Positions 20,394-33,900 are shown, numbered from the stretch's first letter. The stretch is 64,000 bases of DNA from Terebella lapidaria (GCA_949152475.1 OX424569.1:28007950-28071949), one strand, 5' to 3'. Numbers and translations are program-made. Notes: a model not told the origin generated them from the letters alone.

Positions 20394-20869
20394 TTAAGGT
20401 ATCACAGTAGTAATTGCGTCACATCCGGGTTGAATGGTAAATAAACAAAATTTCGAAACATGCGTATTTCCGAACTGTGGTTATTTGTGTCAAGAAAACA
20501 GAAAAAAATCCACGTTTTTGTATTTGTTTGGAAAGCACACAAGACAACTACGTGATTTATGGGTGTTTTGATGTGAATAATGCTGGGAAAAATGTGAGTT
20601 TGACCAAAAATCGCATATGGTGTCTGTTCTACACATTTTTTTCTCACCGGCAAATTCTAGTGCGGTTCATCTTTCAGTCCATAGTTCGAAAACGAATCAC
20701 ACAACATATGTCTTAAACTTGATAGAAAATATCCCAGAGAGTACGGCTTTCCTATGATATATTACACTAATGGATCAGGAAATTTTAACATGCACTAAAA
20801 CGATGATATTTGGACGATGATCTTGAAATTTCGTCTAAACAGAAATTATTTACTACTGTGACACCTTAA
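20394..20869. mobile_element. TTAA-flanked MITE, copy 1
   Basis: 476 bp including TTAA at each end. Terminal inverted repeats GGTATCACAGTAGTAA and, at the other end, GGTGTCACAGTAGTAA differ at one base. The TTAA target points to piggyBac-type transposition. By eye it is identical to copy 2. Its interior carries a stop-interrupted frame resembling a THAP zinc finger (see findings). Confidence 0.85.
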
Positions 20870-21220
20870 TTAGCTCAGCTATTGTCTAATAATCGGGAAA
20901 ATACCAGCCTTACAAACCTCCTGGATGATATATCGGATTTATTTTTGTAAAATATGTTTAATTGCTCAGATAAAAATGCTCATTTGAATATAGGTTATGT
21001 GTTTGGATTTTTTTATATTGACCATTTCAATACATGTGTCAGTTTTTGCGTGATTCTCGTCAAAATGTAGCGTCAGAATGTGATTTTGTAGTTAATCTTT
21101 CCCCTCTGCACCAAATTTTGTTGTATACTAAGTGAAATGTGTCATGTTTTATTCATTTGCATTAACAGCTGGGCAAAATAATGAAAAAAATAAGTTCATT
21201 ATCTACAAGTTAATTACTCA
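20870..21220. other. 351 bp spacer between the MITE copies
   Basis: AT-rich unique-looking sequence; nothing recognised. Confidence 0.5.
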
Positions 21221-21696
21221 TTAAGGTATCACAGTAGTAATTGCGTCACATCCGGGTTGAATGGTAAATAAACAAAATTTCGAAACATGCGTATTTCCGA
21301 ACTGTGGTTATTTGTGTCAAGAAAACAGAAAAAAATCCACGTTTTTGTATTTGTTTGGAAAGCACACAAGACAACTACGTGATTTATGGGTGTTTTGATG
21401 TGAATAATGCTGGGAAAAATGTGAGTTTGACCAAAAATCGCATATGGTGTCTGTTCTACACATTTTTTTCTCACCGGCAAATTCTAGTGCGGTTCATCTT
21501 TCAGTCCATAGTTCGAAAACGAATCACACAACATATGTCTTAAACTTGATAGAAAATATCCCAGAGAGTACGGCTTTCCTATGATATATTACACTAATGG
21601 ATCAGGAAATTTTAACATGCACTAAAACGATGATATTTGGACGATGATCTTGAAATTTCGTCTAAACAGAAATTATTTACTACTGTGACACCTTAA
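21221..21696. mobile_element. TTAA-flanked MITE, copy 2
   Basis: Same orientation, length and apparently same sequence as copy 1, with its own TTAA flanks and different outer flanks. It therefore arose by separate insertion, or by duplication of the segment, very recently. Confidence 0.85.
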
Positions 21697-22053
21697 GTAA
21701 ATTGTAATTTCCAATGATGGCAACAAGAGATTGAGATGGCACTGAACCAGTCTGGGGAATGTCGTATCATACGTTTCAAAGCAAGATATTCAGGTTGGTA
21801 CATGGTGCATGTACGTTATGCACGTGAGTACTGGGTCGGGTGTTCTAGTGAACACGTACCAGGAATTGCTTAAAGACCTAGTAGCATGCCGATGAAAGTG
21901 CTTTTCATTTAAACTGTTATGAATAGTTTTCAATGAATACGAACGAATTTTACAAATACAATCAATGGGTTTCGAGATATCGAACCAAATAGGCACTACT
22001 TCCGTAAATTGCCGAAGATTTTGATCCTGATTCTAGTGTGGGTCACGTGGTTT

Positions 22054-22393
22054 GTGACGTCAGTTGAGGCAGACCTGAAAGTACATGTAGCCAGCAAGAT
22101 AAACTGCATGTCGCATAATCATTCCCCTGATGTATGTTTGACAATTCAAGTGAAGGGGTGACATGGCAGAAATGCGGCATTTCTTGTTTTGATATTTAGA
22201 ATCAGTACTATTTATTCACCCAGAACGGAGGTTTGTTGAACTGCAAAATGTCCAGTATTTGCTGGTTTTGGCGTGTTTTCTGTTGAATCGCAAGCATTTT
22301 GAAGTCACTTTCCGTCTTTGAGCTAGCCACCAAATTACGTATTTTACGTTTTCGGCGAGCCATCAAAGCACATTCTGCCTCAACTGACGTCAC
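22054..22393. repeat. Short inverted repeat pair, 340 bp
   Basis: A 19 bp word, GTGACGTCAGTTGAGGCAG at 22054-22072, recurs inverted at 22375-22393. The flanks also share 'aaattgccgaaga' on both sides. It is probably a small degenerate foldback or MITE. The loop contains an open frame of about 83 codons on the minus strand that I do not recognise. Confidence 0.5.
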
Positions 22394-22872
22394 GATTACG
22401 GAAATTGCCGAAGATATTTCTTTCATCGGCTGGAGAAGGCGATTGTAATACTGGCTCAATACACTCCATTACATGTCGCTGTTATTAGCTACCAATTAAC
22501 GCGAACACCTTTTTTTATCACCAAATGTCCATAATGTTTTTATATGAACAGGAATAAAACCATATAATGGTACCTTGCTACTATGACTTTAATTCACACA
22601 CAAAAAAAGTCTGTTTTAGCCCACTAAGATGGATTTGGCCTACTAGCTACCATGCTAAATGTCGAACCTCTAGATTATTGGTGGAAAGGGCCCCAGGTTG
22701 AAGGCCAACAATGAAAAATTGATGCGTTAATGACGTCACTCTAACCCCCGCCACAACCCCCGACCAACAGTCCCGTCCAAGGAGAAAAACACCAAATGTT
22801 CGCACATATGAAATACATAAAGGGAATTGAGTTAACACCACAGTTGTTTTCGAGAGGGAAGTATTTTTTAGT

Positions 22873-25425
22873 TTTTAGGTTACCGGACCTTTGGTCCGAT
22901 AACCTATTGGCATGGCGTTGCGTCCGTCGTCCGTCATCGTCGTCGTCCACATTTTTATCTTCTTTGTTTTCGGGCGAATTTCTCTGAAATTTTGCACGAA
23001 AATACTTTAAAACAATTCAAGAAGGAGGCATTCTTTAGTTTTTTTATTTTCGCATTTTTTTTTCAAAATGGCGGCCGTTTTCGACGAAAAATGCCTGATT
23101 TTGGACTTTGGCAGCCATTTTCTCAAAATCTGTTCAGTAACTTTTTTCTTTTTGATACATAACACTCCTCATATGTACTCCTATGATGTCTATAAATTTC
23201 GTTGCGCTCGAATCGCTCGAAGTGGGACATTTTGGCTCAAACTCGGCCCAAATGGGACTTTCCCATGTTAAATTCTCCTATGCTTTATAATGGGACACAC
23301 TATGCCTAATATCTCACTTAGTGTTGAGATTAGAGACTAGGAATCAATTGTGGACATAAAGGAAATGATATATGCTGAATATTCTCGTGACCTTGAATTT
23401 GACCTCTGACCTCAGTTTCAGGGTCAAAGAACAAAATGGCTAATATCTCGCTTATTATCGACTTTACAGCTTAGAAATCAATTGTGAACATATAGGAAAT
23501 GATATATGCCGAATATTCTGATGACCTTGAATTTGACCTTTGACCTCATTTTCAAGGTCAAAGTTAAAAATGGCTAATATCTCACTTCTTATCGACTTAA
23601 TAGCTTAGGAATTAATTATGAACATATAGGAAATGATAAAAGCAGATTATTGTCATGACCTTGAATTTGACCTTTGACCTCATTTTCAAGGTCATGGGAC
23701 AAAATGGCTAATTTCTCCCTTATTATCGATTTTACAGCTTAGAAATCAATTGTGGACATGTAGGAAATGATATATGCTGAATATTCACGTGACCTTGAAT
23801 TTGACCTCTGACCTCATTTTCAAGGTCAAGAGCTCGAAATGGCTAATATCTCGCATATTATCGATTTTACAGCTCAGGAATCAATTGTGGACATATAGGG
23901 AAGGATATACGCTGAATATTCTGATGCCCTTAAATTTGACCTTTGACCTTATTTTCAAGGTCATAGCACAAAATGGCTAATATCTCGATTATTATCGATT
24001 TTACAGCTTAGGAATCAATTGTGGACATATAGGAAATGATATATCCATAATATTCTTGTGACTTTGAATTTGACCTTTGGCCTCATTTTCAAGGTCAGAG
24101 TGCAAAATGGGTAATATTTCTTTTATTATCAACTTTACAGCTTAGGAATCAATTGTGGACATATAGAAAATGACATATGCAGAATTTTCTCGTGACATTG
24201 AATTTGGCCTTTGACCTCATTTTCAAGGTCAAAGCACAAAATGGTTAATATCTCGCTCATTATCGACTTTACAGCTTTTTGGAATCAGTTGCGAACATAT
24301 GGGAAATGATATATGGTGAATATTCTCACGACCTTGAATTGACCAATGACCTTGTTTTAAGGTCACCAGACAAAAGGCTAAGATCTAAAATATATATTGT
24401 CCGGTAACCTCTCTTAGCCCTTGGGCTAATTTTTCAATATTGAGATTAGGAAATGGTATATGCTGAATATTCTCATGACCTTGAATTCGACCTTTAACTT
24501 CATTTTCAAAGTCACAGGACAAAATGGCTAACATCTCGCTTTTCATCGACTTTACAATCAATTGTGAACAACCAGGATTTTATATATTCTGAATATTGTC
24601 ATGACCTTGAATTTGACCATTGATCTAATTTTAAGGTCACAAGACGAAATGGCTAATTCCAAGCTTATTATCAATTTTACAGCTTAGGAATCAATTATGA
24701 ACATATAGGAAATGATATTTTGCGATGCTTAATGTTATCGTTCTATAACTTTGCATATTTCACCTGGGAGTCAAACGGCAAATTGTTATCAAATTTCAGA
24801 CTTCTATCGCAAAATTAGGCCAAGGGCCAAAGATAGGTTATCGGGCAATGTTTAATATTTTAGATGTTAGCCAGGTCACTGGTCAAATTCAAGGTCACGA
24901 GAATATTCAGCATATATCATTTCCTATATGTCCACAATTGATTCCAAGTCTCTAATCTCAATATTAAGTGAGATATTAGGCATAATGTGTCCCATTATAA
25001 AGCATAGGAGAATTAAACATGGGAAAGTCCCATTTGAGCCGAGTTTGGGCCGAAATGGCCCATTTCGAGCGATTCAAGCGCAACGAAAATTATGGACATA
25101 ATAGGAGTGCATATGAGGAGTGTTATGTATCAAAAAGAAAAAAAAAGTTACTGAACAGATTTTGAGAAAATGGCCGCCAAAGTCCAAAATCAGGCATTCT
25201 TCGTCGCCATTTTGAAAAAAAAATGCGAAAATCAAAAAACTAAAAAATACCTCCTTCTTGAATTATTTTTAAAGTATTTTTGTGCGAAATTTCTGAAAAA
25301 TTCGCCTGTAAACAAAAAAGATAAAAATGTGGACGACGACGACGACGACGGACGACGACGACGACGACGACGGACGCAATACCATGCCAATAGGTTATCG
25401 GACCATAGGTCCGGTAACCTAAAAA
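22873..25425. mobile_element. 2.55 kb foldback element (family I)
   Basis: The two ends are inverted copies of several hundred bp. Each begins with a terminal hairpin (GGTTACCGGACC..GGTCCGATAACC), then 'aacctattggcatgg', then a GTC/GAC-rich tract ('cgtccgtcgtcc'), then 'aaaatggcggccgttttcg'. The interior is a tandem array. A third hairpin-like tract ('ccggtaacctctcttagccc') near 24400 suggests a composite. No transposase is encoded, so it is non-autonomous. Confidence 0.8.
23300..24720. repeat. Tandem array of about 132 bp inside the foldback element
   Basis: Roughly ten units contain 'aaaatggctaatatctcgct', 'tcgactttacagcttagg', 'aatcaattgtggacatat' and 'gaccttgaatttgacc'. The phrase 'cctcattttcaaggtca' recurs near 23541, 23671, 23809, 23944, 24078 and 24210. 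Confidence 0.85.
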
Positions 25426-25920
25426 TTGAAGAAGTTGGCTATTTACTATAATGCTAAATTTCAGTCCGAAACGCGATCTCGATAATCTGAGCATAGTCCA
25501 GAATTTGACCCTGGTTACATGCATCAGGATTTGAGGTATTGTAATTTTGGTCCAGAACACATATCAGGATGCATATTCTACACAAACATGCTGATTTCGA
25601 AAGATTACACCACTACAAACCGAGCAAATGGACGAAATTGATGTGCGGACCCAGCAATTAAAAGACAGCGCTAAATTTAACATTGGGGTATATTGCCAAC
25701 TTGTTTTCAATTTTCGCGATAGAGGTCTGAAATTTTGTGGGAAATTGCCGCTTGGTTCTCATGTGAAGTATGCCAAATTATATAACGTTACCATTGAGCA
25801 TCACTAAAATATCAGCAAAAAACTGTGTAAACGAGTTAGAAAAATCACAGTATATGTAACGAAATAAGTTATCCATCTTCCAAGTTATATGCAAGCTAAT
25901 TTGTATTGAGGTATGTCAAC
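25426..25920. repeat. Dispersed repeat related to 52.2-52.8 kb
   Basis: Starts 'attgaagaagttggc' and contains 'gatctcgataatctgagcat' and 'tgaaattttgtgggaaattgcc'. The same blocks occur at 52311-52700 and, in part, at 24720-24830 in the opposite sense. It is probably an inverted-repeat element that the family I foldback inserted into or next to. Confidence 0.6.
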
Positions 25921-26399
25921 ATCCAATATTACAAGTAATATACAATTTAATGTGTACAGTTCTCGAGTTGTAGAGCGCATTGCACATTTTATGTTTTATT
26001 TTAACTTCGCCTGCTTGTATGCACTTCCATTCTATTTGATCAAATTCATCTTGATATTGTCAGTGTTGACGATATAATCATGGCTTAGTCTGTACAATCT
26101 CATACTTTGCATTTTGTACCCATATAAATATTTATCAGTTGGTGTTACTGCAAGGGGTCGTTTCAACAATTGAAACAAACTATATTGAAACTACTGAAAC
26201 TTTTAGGTGTATATGTCTAAGTATTATGTATATCTTCTGCGCTCATCAATGTATTGCCGAATTCAGTGAAGCATCTTCAAACGGAAAATAATGAGGCTGT
26301 CTGTTGGTCCATTAAAAGAAATGGTCCAATTATCTGGAATAAACTAGACGTCAAGGCCTAAAAATGCCTTGGAGGCATTTCGGTGTGATGAATAATTTA

Positions 26400-27728
26400 T
26401 AATACTAGATATCGACGAAAATGAAAAATGTCGACAAATTTCGGGTCAAGGTCAAAGTTCATCCATAATACCCGCTAGACATGTTTGTCTAGGGCGACGA
26501 GTCCGATAATACCATCCGTTTCGCTCTACGACGCACCGTTTCCGAGATATCGACGAAAACAAAAACTGCCGACTCGGCAAAAAAATTTCGGGTCAAGGTC
26601 AAAGTTAATCCATAATACCCCTTAGACATGTTTGTCTAGTGCGACGAGTCCGAAAATAACGTCCGTTTCGCTCTACGACGCACCGTTTCCGAGATATCGA
26701 CGAAAACGAAAAATGCCGACTCGGCAAAAAAATTTCGGGTCAAGGTCAAAGTTCATCAATAATTCCCCATAGACATGTTTGTCTAGTGCGACGAGTCCGA
26801 AAATAACGTCCGTTTCGCTCTACGACGCACCGTTTCCGAGATATCGACGAAAACGAAAAATGCCGACTCGGCAAAAAAATTTCGGGTCAAGGTCAAAGTT
26901 CATCAATAATTCCCCATAGACATGTTTGTCTAGTGCGACGAGTCCGAAAATAACGTCCGTTTCGCTCTACGACGCACCGTTTCCGAGATATCGACGAAAA
27001 CGAAAAATGCCGACTCGGCAAAAAAATTTCGGGTCAAGGTCAAAGTTCATCCATAATACCCCTTAGACATGTTTGTCTAGTGCGACGAGTCCGAAAATAT
27101 CGTCCGTTTCGCTCTACGACGCATCGTTTCCGAGATATCGACGAAAACGAAAAATGCCGACTCGGCAAAAAAATTTCGGGTCAAGGTCAAAGTTCATCAA
27201 TAATTCCCCTTAGACATGTTTGTCTAGTGCGACGAGTCCGAAAATAACGTCCGTTTCGCTCTACGACGCACCGTTTCCGAGTTATCGACGAAAACGAAAA
27301 ATGCCGACTCGGCAAAAAAATTTCGGGTCAAGGTCAAAGTTCATCAATAATTCCCCTTAGACATATTTGTCTAGTGCGACGAGTCCGAAAATAACGTCCG
27401 TTTCGCTCTACGACGCACCGTTTCCGAGATATCGACGAAAACGAAAAATGCCGACTCGGCAAAAAAATTTCGGGTCAAGGTCAAAGTTCATCCATAATAC
27501 CCCTTAGACATATTTGTCTAGTGCGACGAGTCCGAAAATAACGTCCGTTTCGCTCTAGGACGCACCGTTTCCGAGATATCGACGAAAACAAAAAATGCCG
27601 ACTCGGCAAAAAAATTTTGGGTCAAGGTCAAAGTTCATCCATAATACCCCTTAGACATATTTGTCTAGGGCGACGAGTCCGAAAATAACGTCCGTTTCGC
27701 TCTACGACGCACCGTTTCCGAGATATGC
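26400..27728. repeat. Satellite with exact 147 bp period
   Basis: The word ccgactcggc starts at 26569, 26716, 26863, 27010, 27157, 27304, 27451 and 27598: eight starts, each 147 bp apart. Units are nearly identical and contain 'gcaccgtttccgagatatcg', 'tttcgggtcaaggtcaaagt' and the small palindrome 'tagacatgtttgtcta'. A diverged partial unit precedes the array. No coding frame runs through it. Confidence 0.92.
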
Positions 27729-28412
27729 AGGATGCCTCAAGGATGACTCAGCAAAAAATTATTTCGACCTCTAGGTCAAAGGTCGTTTGAGGTATCGATC
27801 CCAAAATCAATAGGGTTCTTCCCTGGTGATATATAAACCTCCGTGCAAAATTCTGCAACTTTTGCCTGAATATTTTTTGAGTTATCGTCCGGAAACCAAT
27901 TTCCTCGATTTCATCCTCACGGACCTCACGGACCTCGGAGCCGGATAAAAAAAAAAAGTACACCCTAGAGATGTTTGTCTAGGGCGACGAGTCCGAAAAT
28001 AACGTCCGTTTCGCTCTACGATGCACGGTTTCTGAGATATGCAGGAAGCCTCAAGGATGAATCAGCAAAAAATTATTTTGACCTCTAGGTCAAAGGTCGT
28101 TTGACGGATCGATCCCAAAATCAATAGGGTTCTTCCCTGGTGGCATATGAACCTCCATGCAGAGTTCTGCAACTATTGCATAAATATTTTTCCAGTTATC
28201 GTCCGGAAACCAAGTCTCAAAATTAACCTTGATTTCGTCCTCACGGACCTCACGGACCTCGGATCCGGCTCAAAAAGAATAGGGTTCTTCCACATATCAT
28301 TTCTGACTTGTGGTGAAAATTTGACAAGGATCCGTCAAGGCAATCTAAAGTTATCGTCCGGAAACCAAAAGTGGCGGAAGAAGAAAAAAAAAAAAAAAAA
28401 AAAAAAAAAAAA
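27729..28412. repeat. Diverged duplicate units ending in poly-A
   Basis: Two long copies (from about 27720 and 28035) share 'gcaggatgcctcaaggatga', 'caatagggttcttccctggt' and 'gttatcgtccggaaacca'. The second ends at a run of about 28 A (about 28384-28410). The A-tail could mean retrotransposition of a transcript, but no coding part is seen. Confidence 0.65.
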
Positions 28413-28524
28413 CATTCTCCCCACGCTTCGAGTCAGATATTGAGTATTTTGGACATTTTGGGGCAGGTAGAACCTTGATCTTTGTGGTGACCTAATGACG
28501 CACCATATAGACCATGCTCATAAC

Positions 28525-28565
28525 ATCAGAAATACATAAGAGAGTCTCTCTTATGTATTTCTGAT
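28525..28565. repeat. 41 bp near-perfect palindrome
   Basis: Two 20 bp arms (28525-28544 and 28546-28565) are exact reverse complements around a single T. The lower arm reads ATCAGAAATACATAAGAGAG. Confidence 0.85.
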
Positions 28566-30917
28566 AACATATATTGCGAACTCTATATCTGGTGTCCAGA
28601 GATAACTAGACGTTCTGTCAATGCCGGTAAAAAGGTTGTATCTACCCATATCACAGCCACAATCTGACAGACTGAACAAGAAAAAGGCATCACACATTAT
28701 CTGTTTCACTATATGGTATATGAATGAGCTAAATAATCATACATTTCACCTGTAGGTAAATATGCGAGGTCAAACTCAAAGCCACAAATTTGGTTAACAC
28801 AGATTGTACTAATGGAGGCTTCCTAGTCTTAAATGTGCTACTGCTTATACCCAATACCTTTTTTCAAAATTGATGGAGATGAAAACAGTAAGTATTTGAG
28901 GTCTGTACTATGTCACCCAGGACCAAAATCTAATATCTTGAACTCCATATGACTTCTTGTAAGTGAAGGCTCTATCTGCACCCAGTAAGGTTCGACATCC
29001 ATTACAATATCATTTTACTGTTTTATTTGGTTATGATTTTGTGGGAAAATGACTGATCCCATAAAACTCAACAATAAGCAGACAAAATAAAACAATTCGA
29101 GTGAAATAGTGTCCATTAGTATCATGGTTACGGAACTCTGCGAACAAGTTGTCGTCCGGACATACATCCAGTGCATTTTGCTCCTGCTGTTCGAGTTAAT
29201 TCCAGTCATTTCTGATTGAAAACCATTACCTCCAACTCTAGATTTTTTATTTTCATCCATAAATCAACCGTTCAACAAAAGACGTACATGTATACACGTT
29301 TATCCCTAATGTACATTGCTAATAAAAACATTTGACAAGACGGGCACAGTAACATTTTTTTTTTTCACGAAATCTGGTAATATTGCTAGTTTATTGTATT
29401 GTTTCACACACGTCAAACTGAAGGGTTGGTTATGCATATAGAAACAAGGTTTGATTATGCTGTCTGACTCTATTCACAGAGGAAAATATACAACAATAAT
29501 CGTTTGCAGTAAAAGTTTATAACTTGCATTGATATTCAAACATACCGGTAGCTAAAATTTTATCATCAACAGTTACGCCAGAAATAAAGCACCCTTCCAC
29601 ATAAACAGCCTCTAAAAACCGAGTTGTACAAAAACGCAAATTCAACATAGCAATACCTGAAGAATCTGGAAAGAAACATATACCCTGTCCCAGTATCAGA
29701 TCTATGTTAAAACATCATTCAATACAAACAGTTTCATTGACGGACATGTTTGTGCGTCTTTACGAGAATACGATATGTTCTGAAATTTAAACATAAAACA
29801 TGTTCATATATTTGCGAGACACCGGTGTACATATTTCACAGGCTGACTCATTGAAAACTGAACAAAATGTTAATTCAGTATGGCAAAGTTCGAAGTTCTA
29901 TACAAGTTCACACAAAAATATTATGCAAGCAAAACAGCAAAATATATGCACCGGTCACATAAGAGCTGTGATTCCACGATGCAAAACGGGTAGACTACTC
30001 AACCTAATATATTATGGTTATGAGATTATATGTGTATAAATACCCGTACAATTATATACAATGTACATGTGAGGTGATTTTGAATGGTATACATGTTTAT
30101 ACAATGTATAAATAAAGTAATATTTTTTAGCCTTTTCTAATGTTGATATTTTTTTGTTTGCATGTATCATATTAATATTTGCAAAGCTCAATTTCATCAG
30201 AGAGTAATAGACGATCAGCTATGAATTTTGGAATACACCCAAAAATTTTAAACATATGAAAAACTAAAGATGTATCATGCAAAACATATTATGCATGCTA
30301 TGAAAAAGTGCATTTTCACCTTTATCTGTCAATTCCAACAACTGACCACGTTCAAAGCTTTTAGAAAGCTCTAAGAACATTCATCGAGCAGAAAAATTAT
30401 AACGATGTCATAGAGTATCCATAAAACTTAAGTCATCAATCATAACGTACCTACATAACAAAATTCAGTTTCGATGAACAATATTCATTCTCAATTCAGA
30501 AACAGTCCTCAAACATGAACATTTGTTCTTCAGGTGATACAAAGTGGAAATCCGATAATAAACAAATAAGTGTGGAAAATAAGTGAAAATCGTTACATCT
30601 GTGCACGAGAGAGTAAAACACCATACAAACTGAATGATGAGGTCACATCAGTGAGATTCCTTTGTTTGTTACTTGAACATGAATCGAACACTATATTCTG
30701 TTGCAATTCTAAACGGCAACTATATTCTATGCACCATTATTCTACATGAGTGGGTTACTTGTTAAATACAACACTGCAGCTATTTGTCAAATACATCTCA
30801 AATACATAACTCTCAGCTGTACAGGATGACATTCGTTTTTGTGAAAAAAAAAAGTTATTTGCACGATAACCTATCTATATCACAGTGGTACCAATCAGTT
30901 GTTTCAATGAGTATTTT
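28566..30917. other. AT-rich DNA downstream of glutaminase
   Basis: No gene is supported. Part of it must be the 3' UTR of the minus-strand glutaminase gene, but I could not fix its end. Confidence 0.45.
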
Positions 30918-33900
30918 TTATGTAAAATTTTCCAGGTATCTCGCAACTTTATCATGACCGAATCGAACCGCGTCATCATGGGGAGTGTGTTCCCATCTGA
31001 AATATAACGAAACAGAATTTATATAGTTTCGGCATAGGATGCACAAAAATTTGATATACACAAAATATTTCAGCGATACCAGAAATGTGTATCTTATTCA
31101 GTACAAGCGAATTTCTTGGTGAGTGGAAAATTTAATAGCCATGAACATTTATTATTATTACCACAATATGTTTTTTTTCAAAACTTGGGACATGACTTGC
31201 AATATGTAAAATTTCAATGAATACATGTAGCTTATCAAGTTCCGTAAATCATAATTTTCAACAATATACATTGACAGAAATTCAATTTTGATCCTATAAT
31301 TATATACAGAAATTGGAAATTTTTGGGTGATATCTGCTCCATTTGGATAACAATCGTTGCTTGGTTTCTATATATGTGCTTTTCAAACTTCCAATATCTA
31401 CCGACCATCACCAAACAACACGCACCTGTCCGTGGGGTTCGGCGGCACACCACACTTCTCCACGAGGAAGATGACGCAGTCGAGGTGGCCCTCCGCCGCG
31501 GCAAGGTGCAGAGCTGTACGTCCATCGTAGTCCTGACAGACCATGTCCTTGCCCGACAGGAACATCCTGGGGGAGGGGAGCAGTGGCGAGGAGAGAGAGA
31601 GAGCTCATCAGTATTTGATTTACATATGAAGTGTGAAGTAATGGAACAATGTCAAATTTATCTCTACTTGGAATACACATGTACTGTAAAAGGGGATAAT
31701 TTCATAAGGGTTTAAATTTCACGATTTTTACAGTGCGTAAAAATAAAACCGCAAATATTTAGCCATCATTGTCTGACACCGTATTCCAGTAGGTCTAAAT
31801 TCAGAAAATTTTACCCTCGCGAAATAATCTCCTTTTATACTACATGTATATTCTGGTGCATGTCGTTATATAGCAAATAATATCATAATTATTTACAGTA
31901 TATTTGATCAACATATAGCAAAGATCCTGTGTTAAAGACCACCTGGTTTGAGAGACCACCCTGTGTTTTAAGACCGCTCCTCTTGGTCCCAAGTGGCCTA
32001 TTATCATGTAAATGAACCTGCCATGAGAGACCACCTGTCATTTAAGACCACCTTTTTGGGGTCCCTTGGGTGGTCTTAAAACACAGGATCCACTGTACCA
32101 TGAATAAACCTAAGTATACACTAGCTTACATTACAGAGTGGTTTATGACTACATTCAAGCAGATGAAAAGAGTTACCAGCCCACGACATACCTGCGTAGT
32201 GCACTGATATCCCCATGGGCGGCACTAAAGAGCAGCTTGACGACATGCGTGCCCTTCTGGTCGATTTTAAGAATTCGAGGGTCACGTTTCTTGCTTGATA
32301 TGTAGTGCAGGTTGTCATAGTGATGAAAGTTGAACGACTGTACGAGCTCCTGAATAGATGTGAATAGGGAATTCATTCATTTTTACATGTAATTTTTGAA
32401 AATATTGGCTTGCATAGATTGAAAGAAATTCAGTGAAAGAATTCCACTGAAAGTTAATTAATTTTTTTTTTCTTTATATACATGTATAGTAATTGGTAAT
32501 CTTGTATGAATCAATGGCAAAGTCATTTCTCCTTCTGAACATCATAGTTTTACTTTTGAAAACAAGGCGAGTCAATAATAAAATCTGTATCGTATTAAAA
32601 CATGCAGTCATGAACCATTTCTAGAGTGAAGTTCTCTTGTAATATTCCGATATCAACACCACATACATGTACTTACATCACAGAATGCGATGGCTCGGGC
32701 ACTGTTGCCATATACATCTATGGGTGGAGACCAGAGACAAAACCCCGCCACGTTTGGAATCACCAAAAGAATCACACCCGACACGCCTGACTTGGCTGGT
32801 AGTCCGACCTGCGGGAGGGGGACGGTAGCTTTGACATTGCAATACATTGAAAACAGATTGGTAACTTGTATTTTGTTACCGGTCGTCGCACACAGGCCTT
32901 GGATAATTGTCTTTATTTGAACATTAGAGATCCCAACAATAAATAGGAATTTAGATCATCAAAAAACTTTCAAGATCCCTTTACGATACATGTAATGGAA
33001 AAGAAAATTGCTACATCACATGCACATCAAAACACAAAGTAAGTATTAGACATTTAAAGATATAAACATAGCACCAAGGGTGCTGTAGCTTACCGGCAAT
33101 CATGAGATACGCAGAGTATTGATTTTCCAACATATAAATTGTTACACTGATCTTGAACTCTAAATGTCAAAACATGTTCGTAAATGTTGCTGGAAACACA
33201 TTTTCTGCATGGACTATAATACGAAATCAAATAACACATCACAAAGGTAGATAAAGAGAATCATATACATTATTTTGAGAAAAACTGTCTGAATAGATTT
33301 TGACAAAATGGCCACCAAAGACAAAATTCATCGTTTTTGACCTTTCAAGGTCATTGAAGGTCAAATTCAAGGTCATCACTCAAACTGCAATATATGATTT
33401 CCCATTTGAATGTGCCAATACTTAGGCTCTAAAAAAAGTCCAAAAAATATTTCAATTGCCAAATAAAAAAATTTGGTTTTTTTTGCTGGAAATGGCTCAA
33501 AACGAATAGTGACTTGATTTTGGACCAAAAAAAATTTTTTTTGCCGACCCGTCGAAAAATCAAAATGGTACATGAGGGGAATGTTTCAAAACAAAAATCT
33601 CAAAACTGATCACACAGTTTTTGAGAAAATGGCCATCAAAAATCCAAAATTGGCCATTTTTCAACAAAAAAGGTCGTTTTGACCTTCCAAGGTCATTGAA
33701 GGTCAAATTCGAGGTCATCACAGAAACCGCAATATATGATTTCCCATTTGAATGTGCCAATACTTAGGCTCTATCTTCAAGTGTTCTATGAGTTTACTCT
33801 GCACAGCTTCGATTATGAAGGGAAATTGAGGGAAATTTTATTAGTCCAAAAAATTTTCAATGGCCAAAAAAAATTTGGTTTTTTTTTGCTGGAAATGGCT

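Noticed and set aside
20402..21480. Pairs of identical 79-83 codon frames
   Set aside because: They are passengers of the duplicated MITE; the frames are on both strands and show no complete domain.
26400..28410. CRISPR array
   Set aside because: The 147 bp units are contiguous repeats without unique spacers, in a eukaryotic context.
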